Part shown: positions 11,435 through 22,085 of the stretch, piece after piece
Position numbering within the stretch: position 1 is the first letter of the stretch
Layout: the number at the start of each line of letters is the position of its first letter
DNA from: Okapia johnstoni
Lineage: Eukaryota; Chordata; Mammalia; Artiodactyla; Giraffidae
DNA length: 64,000 bases
Direction: 5' to 3'
Assembly: GCA_024291935.2 (NCBI GenBank)
Contig: CM044326.1
Location: 32,425,948 to 32,489,947 of the forward strand
Translations under genes and position numbers: made by a program
The notes under the pieces: model-generated
Told to the model about the DNA's origin: nothing
What the model saw: only the letters and a program-made list of their open reading frames with translations
The model's database searches: none

Positions 11435-11515
11435 TGTGACTGAGGAGTGTCCCGTGGTGTGAGTGCACCGTTTCAGACTGTCCACCCATTGAAGGACATC
11501 TGGGTTGTCTCCAGT

Positions 11516-11681
11516 ATGAAAAAGTGAAAGTGTTAGTTGCTCAGTCATGTCTGACTCTTTCCGACCCCATGAACTGTAGCCCGCCAGGCTCCTCTGTCCT
11601 TGGGGCTCTCCGGGCAAGAATCCTGGAGTGGGCTGCCCTGCCCTCCTCCAGGGGGTCTTCCCAACCCCAGGTCTCCGTGCA
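11516..11681 (-). mobile_element. Bov-tA-type SINE in L1, with target-site duplication
   Basis: Antisense Bov-tA: 'agttgctcagtcatgtctga', 'gtagcccgccaggctcctct', 'caagaatcctggagtgggc'. It is flanked by the direct repeat TTGTCTCCAGT (11505-11515 and 11682-11692), a good 11-bp target-site duplication. Confidence 0.93.
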
Positions 11682-12386
11682 TTGTCTCCAGTTTGGGGCT
11701 ATTATCAATGAAACTGCTAGAATCACTCAGGTACTGGTTTTTGGATAAGCCTATGTCTTGGCGTCTCTGGGATACCTGACCAGGTGTGCAATTACTGCTA
11801 CTAAAGGTAATTGCATGCTTAGTTTTTAAAGGAACTGCCAAACTCTTTTCCGGAGTGGTTGTACCATCATATATTCCCTCCAGCAATGTGTGTGTGGTCT
11901 CTAGTTTCTCTACATCTTCACCAGCATTTGGTTTCCTCATTATATTTTATTTTACTTGTTCTGATGGGTGTGCAGGGACACCTCACTGTGACTTTACTTT
12001 GCATTTCCCTAACGGCTAATGAGGTTAGACACTTTTTCATCTGCTTATCGCCATCTGTAAACCCTCCTCAATGAAGTGTCTCCTCACGCCCTTTGCTCAT
12101 TTTTGAATTGGATTTGCTTTCAACTGTTGAGCTTTGATGATTTTATATACACATTACATCCCGCTGTTTGTCAGATAAGGTGTTTCTAACGTCTTCTCCT
12201 CTGTAGCTTATAATTTATCCTCTTAACAATGCTTTCCACAGAGCAAAAGTTTTCAATTTTGATGAAGCTCAAATATAAATGGTTCCTTTTAAGGACCATG
12301 TTTTTGATGTCACATCTTCCCACTCTTTGCCTATCCCTAAGTCTCAAAAGGTTTCTCCTATGTCTTTTTCTAACAGTTCAGCTTTA

Positions 12387-12538
12387 GGGACTTCCCTGGT
12401 GGTCCAGTGGTTAAGAATCTGCCTTCCAGCGCAGAGGAACTGGAACTGGACATCCCTCGGGGCAACTAAGTCTGCTCACCCCAACTGAGACCCAACACAA
12501 CCAACAATAAGCAAGTAAATAAACAGATATAAAAACTA
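12387..12538 (+). mobile_element. CHR-type SINE (tRNA-derived)
   Basis: Starts with 'gggacttccctggtggtcca' and 'gtggttaagaatctgcc', the cetartiodactyl CHR-type head. It continues 'ggggcaactaagtctgc' and ends A-rich. Inserted in the antisense L1. Confidence 0.85.
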
Positions 12539-12839
12539 AAGTGGAAGAATTAATTTTTAAAAAGTCTCAGTCTTACAGTTGAGATTCAAGGTCTACTTTG
12601 AGTTCGTATTTGGATAAGGTGTAAACTTGGGTCAAGGTTCTGTCTCTTTCTCTGCTTTTTGCTTATGAATGTCCAGTTGCTCTAGCGGCGTCGGTGTGAA
12701 GGCTCTTCTTCCTCTGTTGAGGTGCTTTTGCAGGCACTCGGTGTGCGTCTGTCTCTGGGTTCTCCGTGTCCGTCCCACTGATCTGTGTGCTCATCCCTCC
12801 CTCAGTATCTCAAGTCTTTGTTAACATGGCTACCGACTC

Positions 12840-13038
12840 AGTCTTGGCTCAGACGGTAACGAATCTGCCTGAAATGCAGGAGACCCAGGTTTGATTCCTG
12901 GGTTGGGAAGATCCCCTGGAGGAGGGAATGGCTACCCACTCCAGAATTCTTGCCTGGAGAATCCCATGGACGGAGGAGCCTGGCGAGCTATAGTCCACGG
13001 GGTCGCAAAGAGTCAGACACGACTGAGCGACACACTGT
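12840..13038 (+). mobile_element. Bov-tA2-type SINE
   Basis: Contains 'ggctcagacggtaacgaatc', 'gattcctgggttgggaagat', 'cttgcctggagaatcccat' and 'gtcgcaaagagtcagacacg' in sense order. The head is slightly truncated. Inserted in the antisense L1. Confidence 0.95.
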
Positions 13039-13411
13039 TTAATAAGTCTTAAAATCAGGTAGACTGATTCTTTTATTCTTCTTTTCCAAATTACTTCAGC
13101 TATTCTAGTTCCTTTGTCTTTTCAGGTAAATTTTGTAATCATCTTGTCCATATCTACAAAAAATACTGCTGAGATTGATAGGAATACCATTCAACCTGTG
13201 TATCAGTTTGGGAAGAATTGACATCTTTGCTATGTTGAGTCTTCCAATCCATGAACACAGTTATTCTCTCCATTTATTTAGATCTTTCTTCATTTCTTCC
13301 ATCAGTGTTGTGTAGCATTCAGCACACGTCTTATGTACGTTTTACTAGGTTTACACCTAAGTGCTTCGTTTTTTAATGATTGTAAATAGTAGTGTATTTT
13401 TAATCTATTTT

Positions 13412-13734
13412 ATTATTTATGGCTGCACCGGGTCTTTGTTGCTGCTCGAGGGCCTCCTCCAGTTGCAGCGAGCAGGGGCTACCCTCTGGTTGCCGAGCAT
13501 GGGCTTCTCATTTCAGTGGCTCCCCTGTTGCAGAGCATGGGCTCTAGGGCACTGGGCCTTCAGTAGCTGTGCCCATGGGCTCAGCACGTGCAGCTCTGGA
13601 GCATAGGCTCAGCAGTTGTGGCGCACAGGCTTTGTTGTTCCACAACACGTGGGATCTTCCCAGACCAGGGATCGAACTTGTGTCCCCTGCATGGGCAGGT
13701 GGATTCTTTACCACTTAGCCAGCAGGGGAGCCCT
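13412..13734 (-). mobile_element. CHR-type SINE, near full length
   Basis: Antisense order: 'tggctgcaccgggtctttgt', 'gcagcgagcaggggctac', 'gctcagcagttgtggcgcac', 'gtgggatcttcccagaccag', 'gtggattctttaccactta', 'gggagccc'. Flanked by TATTTTTAA at 13395 and 13742, compatible with a target-site duplication. Confidence 0.9.
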
Positions 13735-14085
13735 GGCAGTATATTTTTAACTTTAGTGTCCACATGTGTCATTGCAGTGACATAGAAATAAAATAGATTT
13801 CCATATGTTTGTCTTGTATACTACAGTCTTGCTTAATCCCTACATTAGCCCAATGAGTTTTTTGTAGATTCACTGGGATTATTTATGTAGACAAGCACCA
13901 TCTGCAAACAGAGGCAGTCTTATTTCTTCCTTTCAGATGTGTACGCCTCTTATTCCATTTTCTTGCCTTATTACACTGGTTAGTACTTCCAGCGCTATAT
14001 GCTAAATGGAGCGGTGAGAGTGGACATCCTTGATTTGTTCCTGATCTTGAGGGAAATGATTCAGTGTTGACCATATATTTAGTTA

Positions 14086-14294
14086 CGCGAGTGTGTGTGC
14101 TAAGTTGCTTCAGTCCTGTCCAACTCTGTGACCCCCTGGACTGTAGCCCCCTGGGCTCCTCTGACAATGGGATTTTCAGGCAAGAACACTGGCGTGGTTG
14201 CCATTTCCTCCCCAGGAGATCTTCCTGACCCAGGGTCGAACCCGGGCCTCTTATTGGCAGGAGGTTTCTTACCCCCAGTGCCACCTGGGAGCTC
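14086..14294 (-). mobile_element. Bov-tA-type SINE with 11-bp target-site duplication
   Basis: Antisense Bov-tA ('ctaagttgcttcagtcctgt' through 'cccagtgccacctgggagc') flanked by exact ATATTTAGTTA at 14075-14085 and 14295-14305. It splits the antisense L1. Confidence 0.95.
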
Positions 14295-14550
14295 ATATTT
14301 AGTTATAACATTAGGTGTTATGATCACAGTTGTTTTTCTGTAAATGTTGTTTATCAAGCTGAGGAATTTCCCCTCTGTTCCCAGTTTGCTTAGAGTTTAT
14401 TGTGAATAGACATCGAATTTTGTCAAATGATTTTTCTTCATAGATTAGTATCATCACATGATAGTTTTTCCTTGCCTCTTAGTATAGGGAATCACACTGG
14501 TTGATTTTTAAATATTAAACCAGCCTTGCATCCCCAGAATAAATCCCATT

Positions 14551-14660
14551 TGGTTGTGCTTAATCGTGTCCAACTCTTTGCGACTCCATGGACTGTAGCC
14601 CACCAGGCTCCTCTGACCGTGGAATTTTCCAGGCAATAATACTGGAGTGGGTTGCCAGGA
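14551..14660 (-). mobile_element. Bov-tA SINE fragment at L1 edge
   Basis: Contains 'gtgcttaatcgtgtccaact', 'cgactccatggactgtagcc' and 'caataatactggagtgggtt', then stops abruptly at unique GC-rich sequence. The distal (tRNA head) part is missing and the L1 does not resume, so a deletion probably removed both. Confidence 0.9.
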
Positions 14661-15184
14661 TATGTGGGGGCTGCTGCTGGACTGTGGGTGCCCCCAGCAT
14701 GGTGCACAAAAGCCCATGCATGAGGCACCTTCTCAACCAGGACTGCATTTCCCCACAGGGTCGGGGCAGCCCAGGCAAAGCAGGATGAGGCCACGGAGAC
14801 AGGCAGATGTGATCCTGGCCTCCGGGAATACCACGAGGCAGAGCCTATGCTGACCTGCCAGTTTCTGCAGGCTGTGGCCAAGGGGTGCACAGAGGGCCTG
14901 AGAGCTCCCGGGTAGGGGGGTTGTAGGGCGGGCCTTGGGGGCTGGACGACCACGGCCCAGGTGGGGCACAGGGAAGACTGGCCTGGAGGGGGATGGAGAA
15001 GGACTCTCCGGGTTTGGGGAAGCCCAGGCTTTCCAGGCCAGCAGGAATGTCTTCACTCGGACTGTATGTGCCCCCCATTATTGGGGACCCAGAGGGTTTT
15101 GTGGCTCCCTGGTCTTCTATCCCCAGCACCCCAAAGCCAGCCTCTAGCCAACAAGGCAGGAGAAAGGCAGGAGGCAGAATGCCA
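14661..15184. other. GC-rich unique sequence, no gene
   Basis: No repeats or domains recognised. Three overlapping plus-strand frames of about 70-100 codons and two minus frames of 107-149 codons are compositional. Confidence 0.45.
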
Positions 15185-15305
15185 TGTGACAGGCAGCAAA
15201 TGGCCTCCGCTCTTAGGAGAATAACCCAATTATTTGACAATGTTTTTCCAGCACTCACAGCAGCTGTGCTACGTCTAATGGACGGAATCACCAATTAGCA
15301 ACAGC
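15185..15305. promoter_or_regulatory. Candidate conserved noncoding island
   Basis: Unique patch with 'ataacccaattatttgacaa', 'cacagcagctgtgc' (E-box CAGCTG) and 'atcaccaattagcaacagc'. Two ATTA/TTAG homeodomain-like cores flank the E-box. No repeat signature. Confidence 0.38.
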
Positions 15306-18215
15306 AGTCTCTGCCCCTCTGAAGTGCCCACTGGGCAGGCGCCCTGGTTGGAGATGATGGCTCCGGACCCTGTGTCCCTGTGGTGACACGGGCAGTCCCA
15401 CAGGGGGCCAGCCCCCGGCCAGCAGAGCTCCAGGGCTGGTGTCCCTCCCCAGGAAGTGGCAGGCCCAGACCATCAGCCCCCTGCTCCCGTTCATGCAGGT
15501 GCCCACGGGGGTGCCCCAGGCTGGCGGCTGTGTAGCCATCAGGTCCAGCCTGAGGCCTCTCCTTCTCTCTGCAGGAGCAGGGGGCCATCCCTCAGGCAGG
15601 CACACCTCGGTCAGAATGTGGCCTGAACGACCATCCACCATGTGACTTAGGGTCCCCATGCCAGGTGGCAGAAAGAGCCAGCTTGAAGGCAGAGTCACAG
15701 GAGGGCAGGCCCAGGTAAAGGACCCCACTGAGGGCAGTGACCGACGTGGCTTGGGCCTGGTAGGAGTCTTCCGGGCTGGTGAGACTCAGCTGCTGGCCCA
15801 TGGCTATAAACAGCCGCCATCAGTAGCTCTTCTCAGGATTGGCTGCTTACCTGAGACTTGCCCTGAGCCCCAGACCATGTCCCCATCAACCCTGGACCCC
15901 TACTTTAGGGGTCTCTGCTCAGGGCAGTGCTACCCCAAAGTGGCTTTCCCGCCCAAGTGGCAAAATCTTACTCATCCATCAAGACCCCAGCAAATGTCCA
16001 CCCTCATGATGCCCAGTGAGGTCAGGTCCTCACCCTCTGGGGCTGCCCCCAGCCCCACCCACCTATCCCATGTCCCGCCCACCCTGGGTCCCTCAGGAGC
16101 GCACGTGGCTCCCAGCGCTGCAGAGAGGTCAGCCTGGGTCGAGGTGGGAGGTGCATTCATCGATGGCCACACTCGTTGGCCCCGTGTCCCGGGGCAGTGC
16201 CAGCGGCTGCCGAAAGTGCCCAGGATCCATCCGCTCCGCCCTCATGCCTGTGTTTCCTCCAGGCCATCCCCTCATTCGGGTAATTTCCAGTTTCCACCCT
16301 GACTACCGGCCGCTCCTGTCTGGTCTCGGAGGAGCTGCTTCCTCTGGCCCAGCTGGATAAACAGGTCCAGCCCCGATAGGCCAGCGGAAGGGTGGGCGCA
16401 GGCAGGCGGTGCGGCCAGGAAGCCAGGGAGAGGCCAAAATGGAAACTTGAGGTGCCAGGCCAGGGGGTCCGCCAGGGCCCCTGTCCAGGAACCACCCAGT
16501 GTGAGGCCTCTGGGTGCAGAGGGCAGCCCCCCACCGCCCTCCCCATACTGGGGTGGGGTTCCAGCTTTGAGCCGCCCCCCACTGCCCCAGACCCCGCACG
16601 CCCCCCGCAGCAGCGTCTATCTGCTCATGACGGCTGTAACTCCCCCCGTTCATCTCATTCTGGCCCTGCACAGACACCCTGGTCACGGCCACTCACACCC
16701 TCCAGGGTCCCATGAGAAGCCCCCAGGCCCACTCCACCCAAGACCGTACAGCCCTGCCCTGCTGGTGACCCCTTTGCCTGATGGGGTCAGCCTCACTGCA
16801 GTGCCTCACCGCCTCCCCTCAGGCTGGCACCCTTGTTGGGGCTCCGCCAGGTTGCCAGGAGCCCTAGGGGACATGGGTGCCCATCTTCCAGCAACTCGGG
16901 CAGGTCTGCACCGTGGGACATCCTGGGGGCCGCTCCTTCGCTGGGCCTCCCCCTGCCCGTCCCATGCGCACCTCCCTACCAGTGTTTCCAGCACTTTCCC
17001 CCTCACAGGGGTCTCCACCGGCGTGGACCAAACTGTTCTGGGCGTCACGTCTGAGGGGCCAGGCACTCGGCCTTCCCGTATCAGGAGCAACCACGTTGGC
17101 CCAGAGCCGAGGCCCGCATTCTGCCCACAGCACCGCCATACTGAAAACCCCCAGAGGTCCCCACCAGCCCAGATGTGGAAACCCAGGCCCCCAGCGACGC
17201 TCTGTCCTAAGGCACCGACAGCACGTCCTGCCTTCTATCAGAAGGGCAGTGTGGACAAGAGGCTCGGGAGCCGGTGCAGTCCCCTGGCTGGCCCGGCCCC
17301 GCACCAGGGCCCCGAGCTGAGGGGACAGGTCAGAAGCCCCTGCCCTGCTTCTGGGAGCAAGTCTCGGGGACGCTGCGCACACACAGTCGGGCCAACTGAG
17401 ACCAGCCTCCAGGTGACAAAACCCGGAGAGCGGCCGGCGGTCTGCGGCAGCTCTGCCCACGCGAGGGCTGGCACGGGCACAGCCACAAAGCCTTGCGGAA
17501 GTGACCCCCACCGCGGCCGGAGGTGCCCAGCCAGCCGGAGCAGACAGACAAAGGCCAAGCGTCTGGGCACAGGGCGGGCTGGGGTCTCCCCACGCACTCC
17601 CAGGAGCGGCCCTCACACCGCTGACGCCCCGGCCCTGAGCCTCTGCGCTCATCGCCTGCCTCACATAGAAACCTCCTCCCGTCGAGACCCTCAGCCCCTC
17701 TTCTTGTCCCAGATTCGCACTGGGGCCGGGCTGTGGGGCAGGGAAGGCCAGGAGCTGGGGGAGGGGGTGGGACGTACGAGCTTGGAGCCCCAGGATCCAT
17801 GGAGCAGGGAGCCGGCCTGGAGCTCGGCAACTGACGCTCATGACAGTTAGCATGGAGGTGGCCCCACACTCACGACCCCAACACACGCCTGCAGCGTTCA
17901 CGGCCAGACCGCGGCTGGTGAGACCCCAAGGGGCTCTAACCTGCATCGTCAGGGGAAGATGACACCTGAGTGGTGGTTCCAGCCGAAGCACCGGGAGGGA
18001 TGGAACTTAGAAGGGGGTGGGGACAGAAGACGGCAGGCAGGCGTGAGGCGGCGGTGGGGTGCCGGCTTCTCTAGGCGTCAGGGGCTAGGGATCCAGTCCA
18101 GGCAGGGCCTGACAGCACCGTCAGAGGCTGGGTGTGTCACAGTGACCTCGGCACCACGAGACCCCAAAGCACGCGAACCCTGGGCTCCCTCACCCCCTGC
18201 TGCTGGGGCTACAGT
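15306..18215. other. Long GC-rich stretch, no gene
   Basis: About 2.9 kb that appears free of LINEs and SINEs. It holds the longest open frame in the window (467 codons, 16447-17850 plus) and a 375-codon minus frame (16864-17991) lying almost wholly within it. Both encode Pro/Arg/Ser/Gly-rich sequence with no domain. CpG density rises between about 17440 and 17640. Confidence 0.5.
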
Positions 18216-18629
18216 TATTATTGTTCAATCACTGAGTTATGTCCGACTCTGTGACCCCATGGACTGCAGCACACCAGACTTCCCTGTCCTTCACCATCTC
18301 CCAGAATTTGCTCAAACTTATGTCCATTCAGTCAGTGATGCCATCCAACCATCTCACCCTCTGTTGTCCCCTTCTCCTCCTGCCCTCAATTTTTTCCAGC
18401 ATCAGGGTCTTTTCCAGTGGGTCAGTTCTTCACATCAGGTGGCCCAAGTATTGGAGCTTCAGCTTCAGCATCAGTCCTTCCAAGGAATATTCAGGGGGAT
18501 TGACTGGTTTGATCTCCTTACTGTCCAAGGGACTCTCAAGAGTCTTCTTCTCCAGCACCACAGTTCCAAAGTATCAGTTTTTCAGTGCTCAGCCTTCTTT
18601 ATGGTCCAATTCTCACATCTGTACAATAG
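18216..18629 (-). mobile_element. BovB LINE, outer copy, part 1
   Basis: Antisense BovB 3' region from 'ttgttcaatcactgagttat' through 'gcttcagcatcagtccttcc' to 'ggtccaattctcacatctg'. It is interrupted at ACAATAG by an opposite-strand BovB, and its continuation is found at 19268-19326. A run of ~20 bp expected near the break is missing. Confidence 0.94.
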
Positions 18630-19260
18630 ATGGGAAAACAGTGGAAACAGTGACAGACTTTATTTTGGGGGGCTCCAAAATCACTGCAGGTGGTGACTGC
18701 AGCCATGAAATTAAAAGACGCTTACTCCTTGGAAGGAAAGTTATGACAAACCTAGACAGCTTATTTAAAAGCAGAGATATTACTTTACTGACAAAGGTCT
18801 GCATAATCAAAGCTATGGTTTTTCCGGTGGTCATGTATGGATGTGAGAGTTGGACCATAAAGAAGGCTAAATGCCAAAGAATTAATGCTTTCGAACTGTG
18901 GTATTGAAGAAGACTTGCGAGTCCCTTGGACAGCAAGGAGATCCAACCAGTCCATCTTAAAGGAAATAAGTCTTGAATATTCTTTGGAAGAACTGATGCT
19001 GAAGCTGAAGCTCCGATACTTTGGCCACCTGATGCAAAAAAAAAGTGATTAATTAGAAAAGACTCTGATGCTGGGAAAGATTGAAGGCGGGAGGAGAAGG
19101 GGACGACAGAGGATGAGATGGTTGGATGGCATCACCGACTCAATGGACATGGGTTTGAGTAAACGCCAGGAGTTGGTGATGGACAGGGAGGCCTGGTGTG
19201 CTGCAGTCCATGGGGTCGCAAAGAGTCAGACACGACTGAATGACTGAACTGAACTGGTAA
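18630..19260 (+). mobile_element. BovB LINE nested in an opposite-strand BovB
   Basis: Sense BovB 3' region coding for the C-terminal reverse-transcriptase ORF. Recognisable in order: METVTDFILGG-like start, KRRLLLGRKVMTNLD, then a QSIL-KEISLEYSLEELML stretch, and the 3' end 'gtcgcaaagagtcagacacg' plus a short ACTGA-type tail. Flanked by exact ACAATAG at 18623-18629 and 19261-19267. Stops and indels make it non-functional. Together with the outer copy it forms a large imperfect palindrome. Confidence 0.95.
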
Positions 19261-19267
19261 ACAATAG

Positions 19268-19326
19268 CTTTGGCTATAGGGACCTTTGTTGGCAAAGTGA
19301 TGTCTCTGCTTTTTAATACACTGTTA
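19268..19326 (-). mobile_element. BovB LINE, outer copy, part 2
   Basis: Continuation of the antisense copy: 'ctttggctatagggaccttt', 'ggcaaagtgatgtctctgct', 'ttttaatacactgttaggt'. The order is exactly what follows the break point in other BovB copies, for example the one at 37.8 kb in this window. Confidence 0.93.
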
Positions 19327-19665
19327 GGTGACTGTATGTGGAAAAGAGGTAACTGAGTTAAAATGATATCATTAGAGTGGGCGCTAATCCAGGATGACCA
19401 TGTCCTTGTAAGAAGGGTAAATCTAGATCCAGACAGGGAGAGTCGCGTGGAGACAGAGGCAGAGACCTGAGTGGTGGACCCACATGCCCAGGGGTCCCCG
19501 AGGCTGCCGCAGGGAGCTGGGAAAGACGCACAGACTCCCCATCAGGCTTTCAGAAGGACCGGCCCCATGACACCTTGACTGTGGGCCCCACTCCGGAACC
19601 CGGAGAACAGCTTCTCGGTGGAAGCCCACCGCCTGCAGTCCTGCTTTGTTGGCCGCTCTCAGAGA
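19327..19665 (+). mobile_element. Ancient mammalian interspersed repeat, family not named
   Basis: Contains 'agtgggcgctaatccaggat', 'gaccatgtccttgtaagaag' and later 'gacaccttgactgtgggccc', an order familiar from a common old mammalian repeat. I cannot assign the family name with certainty. Non-coding. Confidence 0.5.
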
Positions 19666-20449
19666 CTGATCCTCCAGGGGAGGGTCTCTGAGAAGGTCTC
19701 CCTGCCCCATTTTAGTCCCTGAAAGGTATTTGGACCACATGATCTCCCAGCTCGGGGCTCGGCTGTGCAGGGCAGGGTGACTGGCGTCCACCTATCTTGC
19801 GCTGGGCTGGGCTTACAGTCTAGAGCTACAGCCAGAAGTCTGATGTGAAATTGCATTCCTGCAGATTAGAGTCAGTCCCTGTGCAGCACACCTGCAGAAG
19901 GGTGAGTATTCCCCAGGGGGGCTCAGAGGTCCTGCTCCCCGCCGGTCCTGGGCCAGCAGCTCCCCTCCCACCCCCACGGGCTCTCCCAGCCCAGCACTCA
20001 CCGGCTCGGGTCTGGCAGGGACACCCTGTACGTCCCGCAGCCTCACCCCTCACAGCCTGGCCCCACCAGCCCACCCTCCTGGCCCTTGGGCCAAGCCGGG
20101 GCTGGCCGGGGCCAGGGATGGGATGAAGCCCAGCCAGCCTGCAGGGCTCACAGTCTGACCAGCAATGTGACCACTGGGCCACAGCAGCGGGGCTCCCAGG
20201 GGGTGCAGGACATTCCAGAAAGCCCAGCTTCCACTTCCTCGTTAGCAGCACCTGACCACACATGGAACTGCTTCTCCCTGGTGCTGCTGGAGTGTTTCTG
20301 GAGCTCTGGGAAGGCTTAACTGACTGCATATTTAATGTCAGTTACTGAAATCCTGGCCCATTCGTCTGCTGTAATGTAACAGAAATGCGAACCCTTGCCG
20401 TGCCGGCTGGCCCTGTCCTCGACCTACAGTGCACACACCCTCGCCCCAA
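19666..20449. other. GC-rich unique sequence with a small AT-rich patch
   Basis: No gene. A short AT-rich patch at 20315-20385 ('actgcatatttaatgtcagt', 'gctgtaatgtaacag') may be a small conserved element. The rest is GC-rich with low-complexity open frames. Confidence 0.4.
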
Positions 20450-20605
20450 GCTCCTGAGGGCCTTGCACAGCCCTCACTTTACAGACACCTAAACGGGAGC
20501 CCAGAGAGGTTAAGAGACGTGCCTGACGTCACACAGCTGGCCCGACACGGAGCCGGGGTTCGAGCCTGGGCGTCTGCATCCAGAGCACCAGTCTGCTAAC
20601 CAGTG
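20450..20605 (-). mobile_element. MIR SINE
   Basis: Antisense MIR with 'cactttacagacacctaaac', 'cagagaggttaagagacgtg', 'cacacagctggcccgac', 'ggttcgagcctgggcgtctg' and a terminal 'gctaaccagtgctc'. A local change in the normally 'caaggtcacacag' block has created a perfect TGACGTCA at 20524-20531. Confidence 0.8.
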
Positions 20606-20824
20606 CTCGTCCTGGGCCTGCCGGATCGGCCGGGGCAACGGCTCTCGATTGGGACAGAGTCAGAAGAGGCAGGCAGGGGGCGAGACCGGATGCCTGTGGT
20701 CAGCCCCCACCCCCCAGGGGCCTGCCATGGCCTGCCCGCACTGGGCTCTTCTTTGTCTCACGAAAGCCAGAAGACACTTCATAGACAGAGTGCTCTATCC
20801 CAGTCGCTAAAGGTCCACCCAGGC
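20606..20824. other. GC-rich unique sequence
   Basis: No gene or repeat recognised. Leads into the CpG-dense block. Confidence 0.4.
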
Positions 20825-21330
20825 TCGGGCCGAGCACGCTGGAGGCAGGGGAGTGCGCAAGCACCCCGCTCCGGGCACAGCCACGTGCACGCCCTCTCCC
20901 CCAGCCGGTGGGCTCGGACCTCGGCCTCTCCCCGGTGCTCGGGGGAGGAACAGGAGCGGCCGTGGTAGCAGTAGTGGCAGAAGGGGCAGTGGTCTCTCCC
21001 CTGCCCAGCAGTACCTCGGGGTGGGGCTGTACTCCCCCCCACGTAGTGACGTCAGTGGCGTCGGTCCTCCCGCCCGGGAGGTGCCCGGGTGAGTCGGTAG
21101 CCGCAGGTCCTCTTGGCCCAGCAGTGTCTCAGGACGCACCTCGGCTCCGCGCTCCCTCCCGGGCCTTCCTCCCGGGACCCCGCGATCCCTCGGTCCTGCC
21201 CACAGCCTTCAGCGTCCTGCCTGTGCAGCACCAGTGGCGCCTCGCTGGGCCCCCGCCGCGGGTGGCACCCCGTCCAGGCCTGCAGACGCGCCAGCGCTGA
21301 GCAGAGGGCGAGGGGACCCCCGGGCCAGCA
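20825..21330. promoter_or_regulatory. Candidate CpG island with CRE and splice-donor-like site
   Basis: CpG dinucleotides are retained at high density, especially 21040-21325, where I count about 30 in ~285 bp. That is close to the number expected from base composition. A palindromic cAMP-response element TGACGTCA lies at 21047-21054. A consensus-like 5' splice site (CCGG/GTGAGT, GT at 21089) lies 35 bp downstream. This arrangement would fit a small first exon of an unannotated transcript on the plus strand, or an orphan CpG island over an enhancer. No TATA box and no coding start can be defended. Confidence 0.4.
21047..21054. promoter_or_regulatory. Palindromic CRE (TGACGTCA)
   Basis: Perfect 8-bp CREB/ATF consensus in the CpG-dense block. 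Functional use is inferred from context only. Confidence 0.5.
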
Positions 21331-21359
21331 AGCAAGCAGGGCTCTCCACGGTGCAGTCA

Positions 21360-21780
21360 GCACCGGCTCATTACAGGGAGACAGTAAATCTTCACTCTTT
21401 AAATGCAATCGCAGTAAAAATCAGAGCCGGCTGGTCCCAGCTGTCGCACCCGCTGGGGCTCTGGGTCAGTCGTTAAAAGCGAAAGGTCACCGTTGCCTCT
21501 CGGTTGAGCTGTAATCGGATTCGGCCTCTTCCGGCTTCCCGCCACCGCCTGGCCAGGGCCCGGGCACCTCCTGGATGCGCTGGGAGGAGGGAGGTGACCT
21601 CATTCACATTTAGTCTTGTTTATCCGCCGAGGCTCGGTGGTTGTTTTAATAAAGGGCACAGGCAGATAAAGGCTACATTTGCATCCTGGAAGGGAAGTCT
21701 GACAAGGTCTCCCAGTGTTGACATTTATTGTTCGCAAATGAGATAATCCAATAAGGAGGGAGCCAGCTCCCGCCTGAGCC
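21360..21780. promoter_or_regulatory. Strong candidate conserved noncoding element
   Basis: Unique sequence with two AT-rich parts. The first includes 'ctttaaatgcaatcgcagta' and 'gtcgttaaaagcgaaaggtc'. The second includes 'catttagtcttgtttatccg', 'agataaagg' (GATA-like), the octamer complement ATTTGCAT at 21677-21684, and 'gcaaatgagataatccaata' (GATA plus CCAAT). It lies directly beside the CpG-dense block, so promoter-proximal or enhancer function is plausible. Conservation is not measured. Confidence 0.48.
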
Positions 21781-21944
21781 TGCCCTTCCCCACGGGGGTC
21801 CAGCCCAGGCCGGAGGACCTGGGGCCCCCTGAGGGATGGTGGGCCTCCTGGGACACCTGCCGGAGGAACGACCCCAGAGTAGGGAGCAGGTGACTGAGGA
21901 CCTCTCACAGCTACACTGTATAAGCACCTGTTGGGCTCGGCCAC
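21781..21944. other. GC-rich unique sequence
   Basis: Short GC-rich spacer between the AT-rich island and a MIR. Nothing recognised. Confidence 0.4.
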
Positions 21945-22085
21945 CTGCAAGCTAGAATTAACATCCCCCTTTGCCAAGAAGACGGCTGAGGCTCAGAGAG
22001 GTCAAGTCACTTGCCCAAAGTCACACAGCTGAAAGGTGGGCTGAGTGAGGAAGGCAGCACGGCACTCAGCTCTACACTCTGTTAT
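21945..22085 (-). mobile_element. MIR SINE
   Basis: Antisense MIR: 'aacatccccctttgccaaga', 'ggctgaggctcagagaggtc', 'cacttgcccaaagtcacaca'. The head end is decayed. Confidence 0.8.

Larger units (their letters stand above)
11435..14550 (-). mobile_element. Antisense L1 LINE carrying five SINEs
   Basis: A single L1 copy read on the minus strand. Its pieces appear in correct consecutive order (11435-11515, 11682-12386, 12539-12839, 13039-13411, 13735-14085, 14295-14550) between SINE insertions, with a sixth SINE fragment abutting its end. Diagnostic phrases in antisense are 'gaaggacatctgggttgtct', 'cagcaatgtgtgtgtggtct', 'catttccctaacggctaatg', 'agaattgacatctttgctat' and 'agtggacatccttgatttgt', ending at 'ccagccttgcatccccagaa'. 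This covers roughly the C-terminal half of ORF2 and downstream sequence. Many stops and indels show it is dead. The SINEs are younger than the L1. Confidence 0.92.

Noticed and set aside
12840..13038. Possible tRNA gene because of the tRNA-like head
   Set aside because: The tRNA-like head belongs to Bov-tA or CHR-type SINEs; no cloverleaf with intact anticodon arm and acceptor stem is apparent.
16447..17850. 467-codon open frame on the plus strand
   Set aside because: Lies in very GC-rich DNA where stop codons are scarce. The minus strand is open over nearly the same span (375 codons). The product is low-complexity with no domain, signal peptide or repeat of known type.
18239..18907. Open frame with reverse-transcriptase-like residues
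   Set aside because: Real similarity, but to the BovB ORF C-terminus. The frame runs through the palindromic junction of two BovB copies, so it is a relic, not a host gene.
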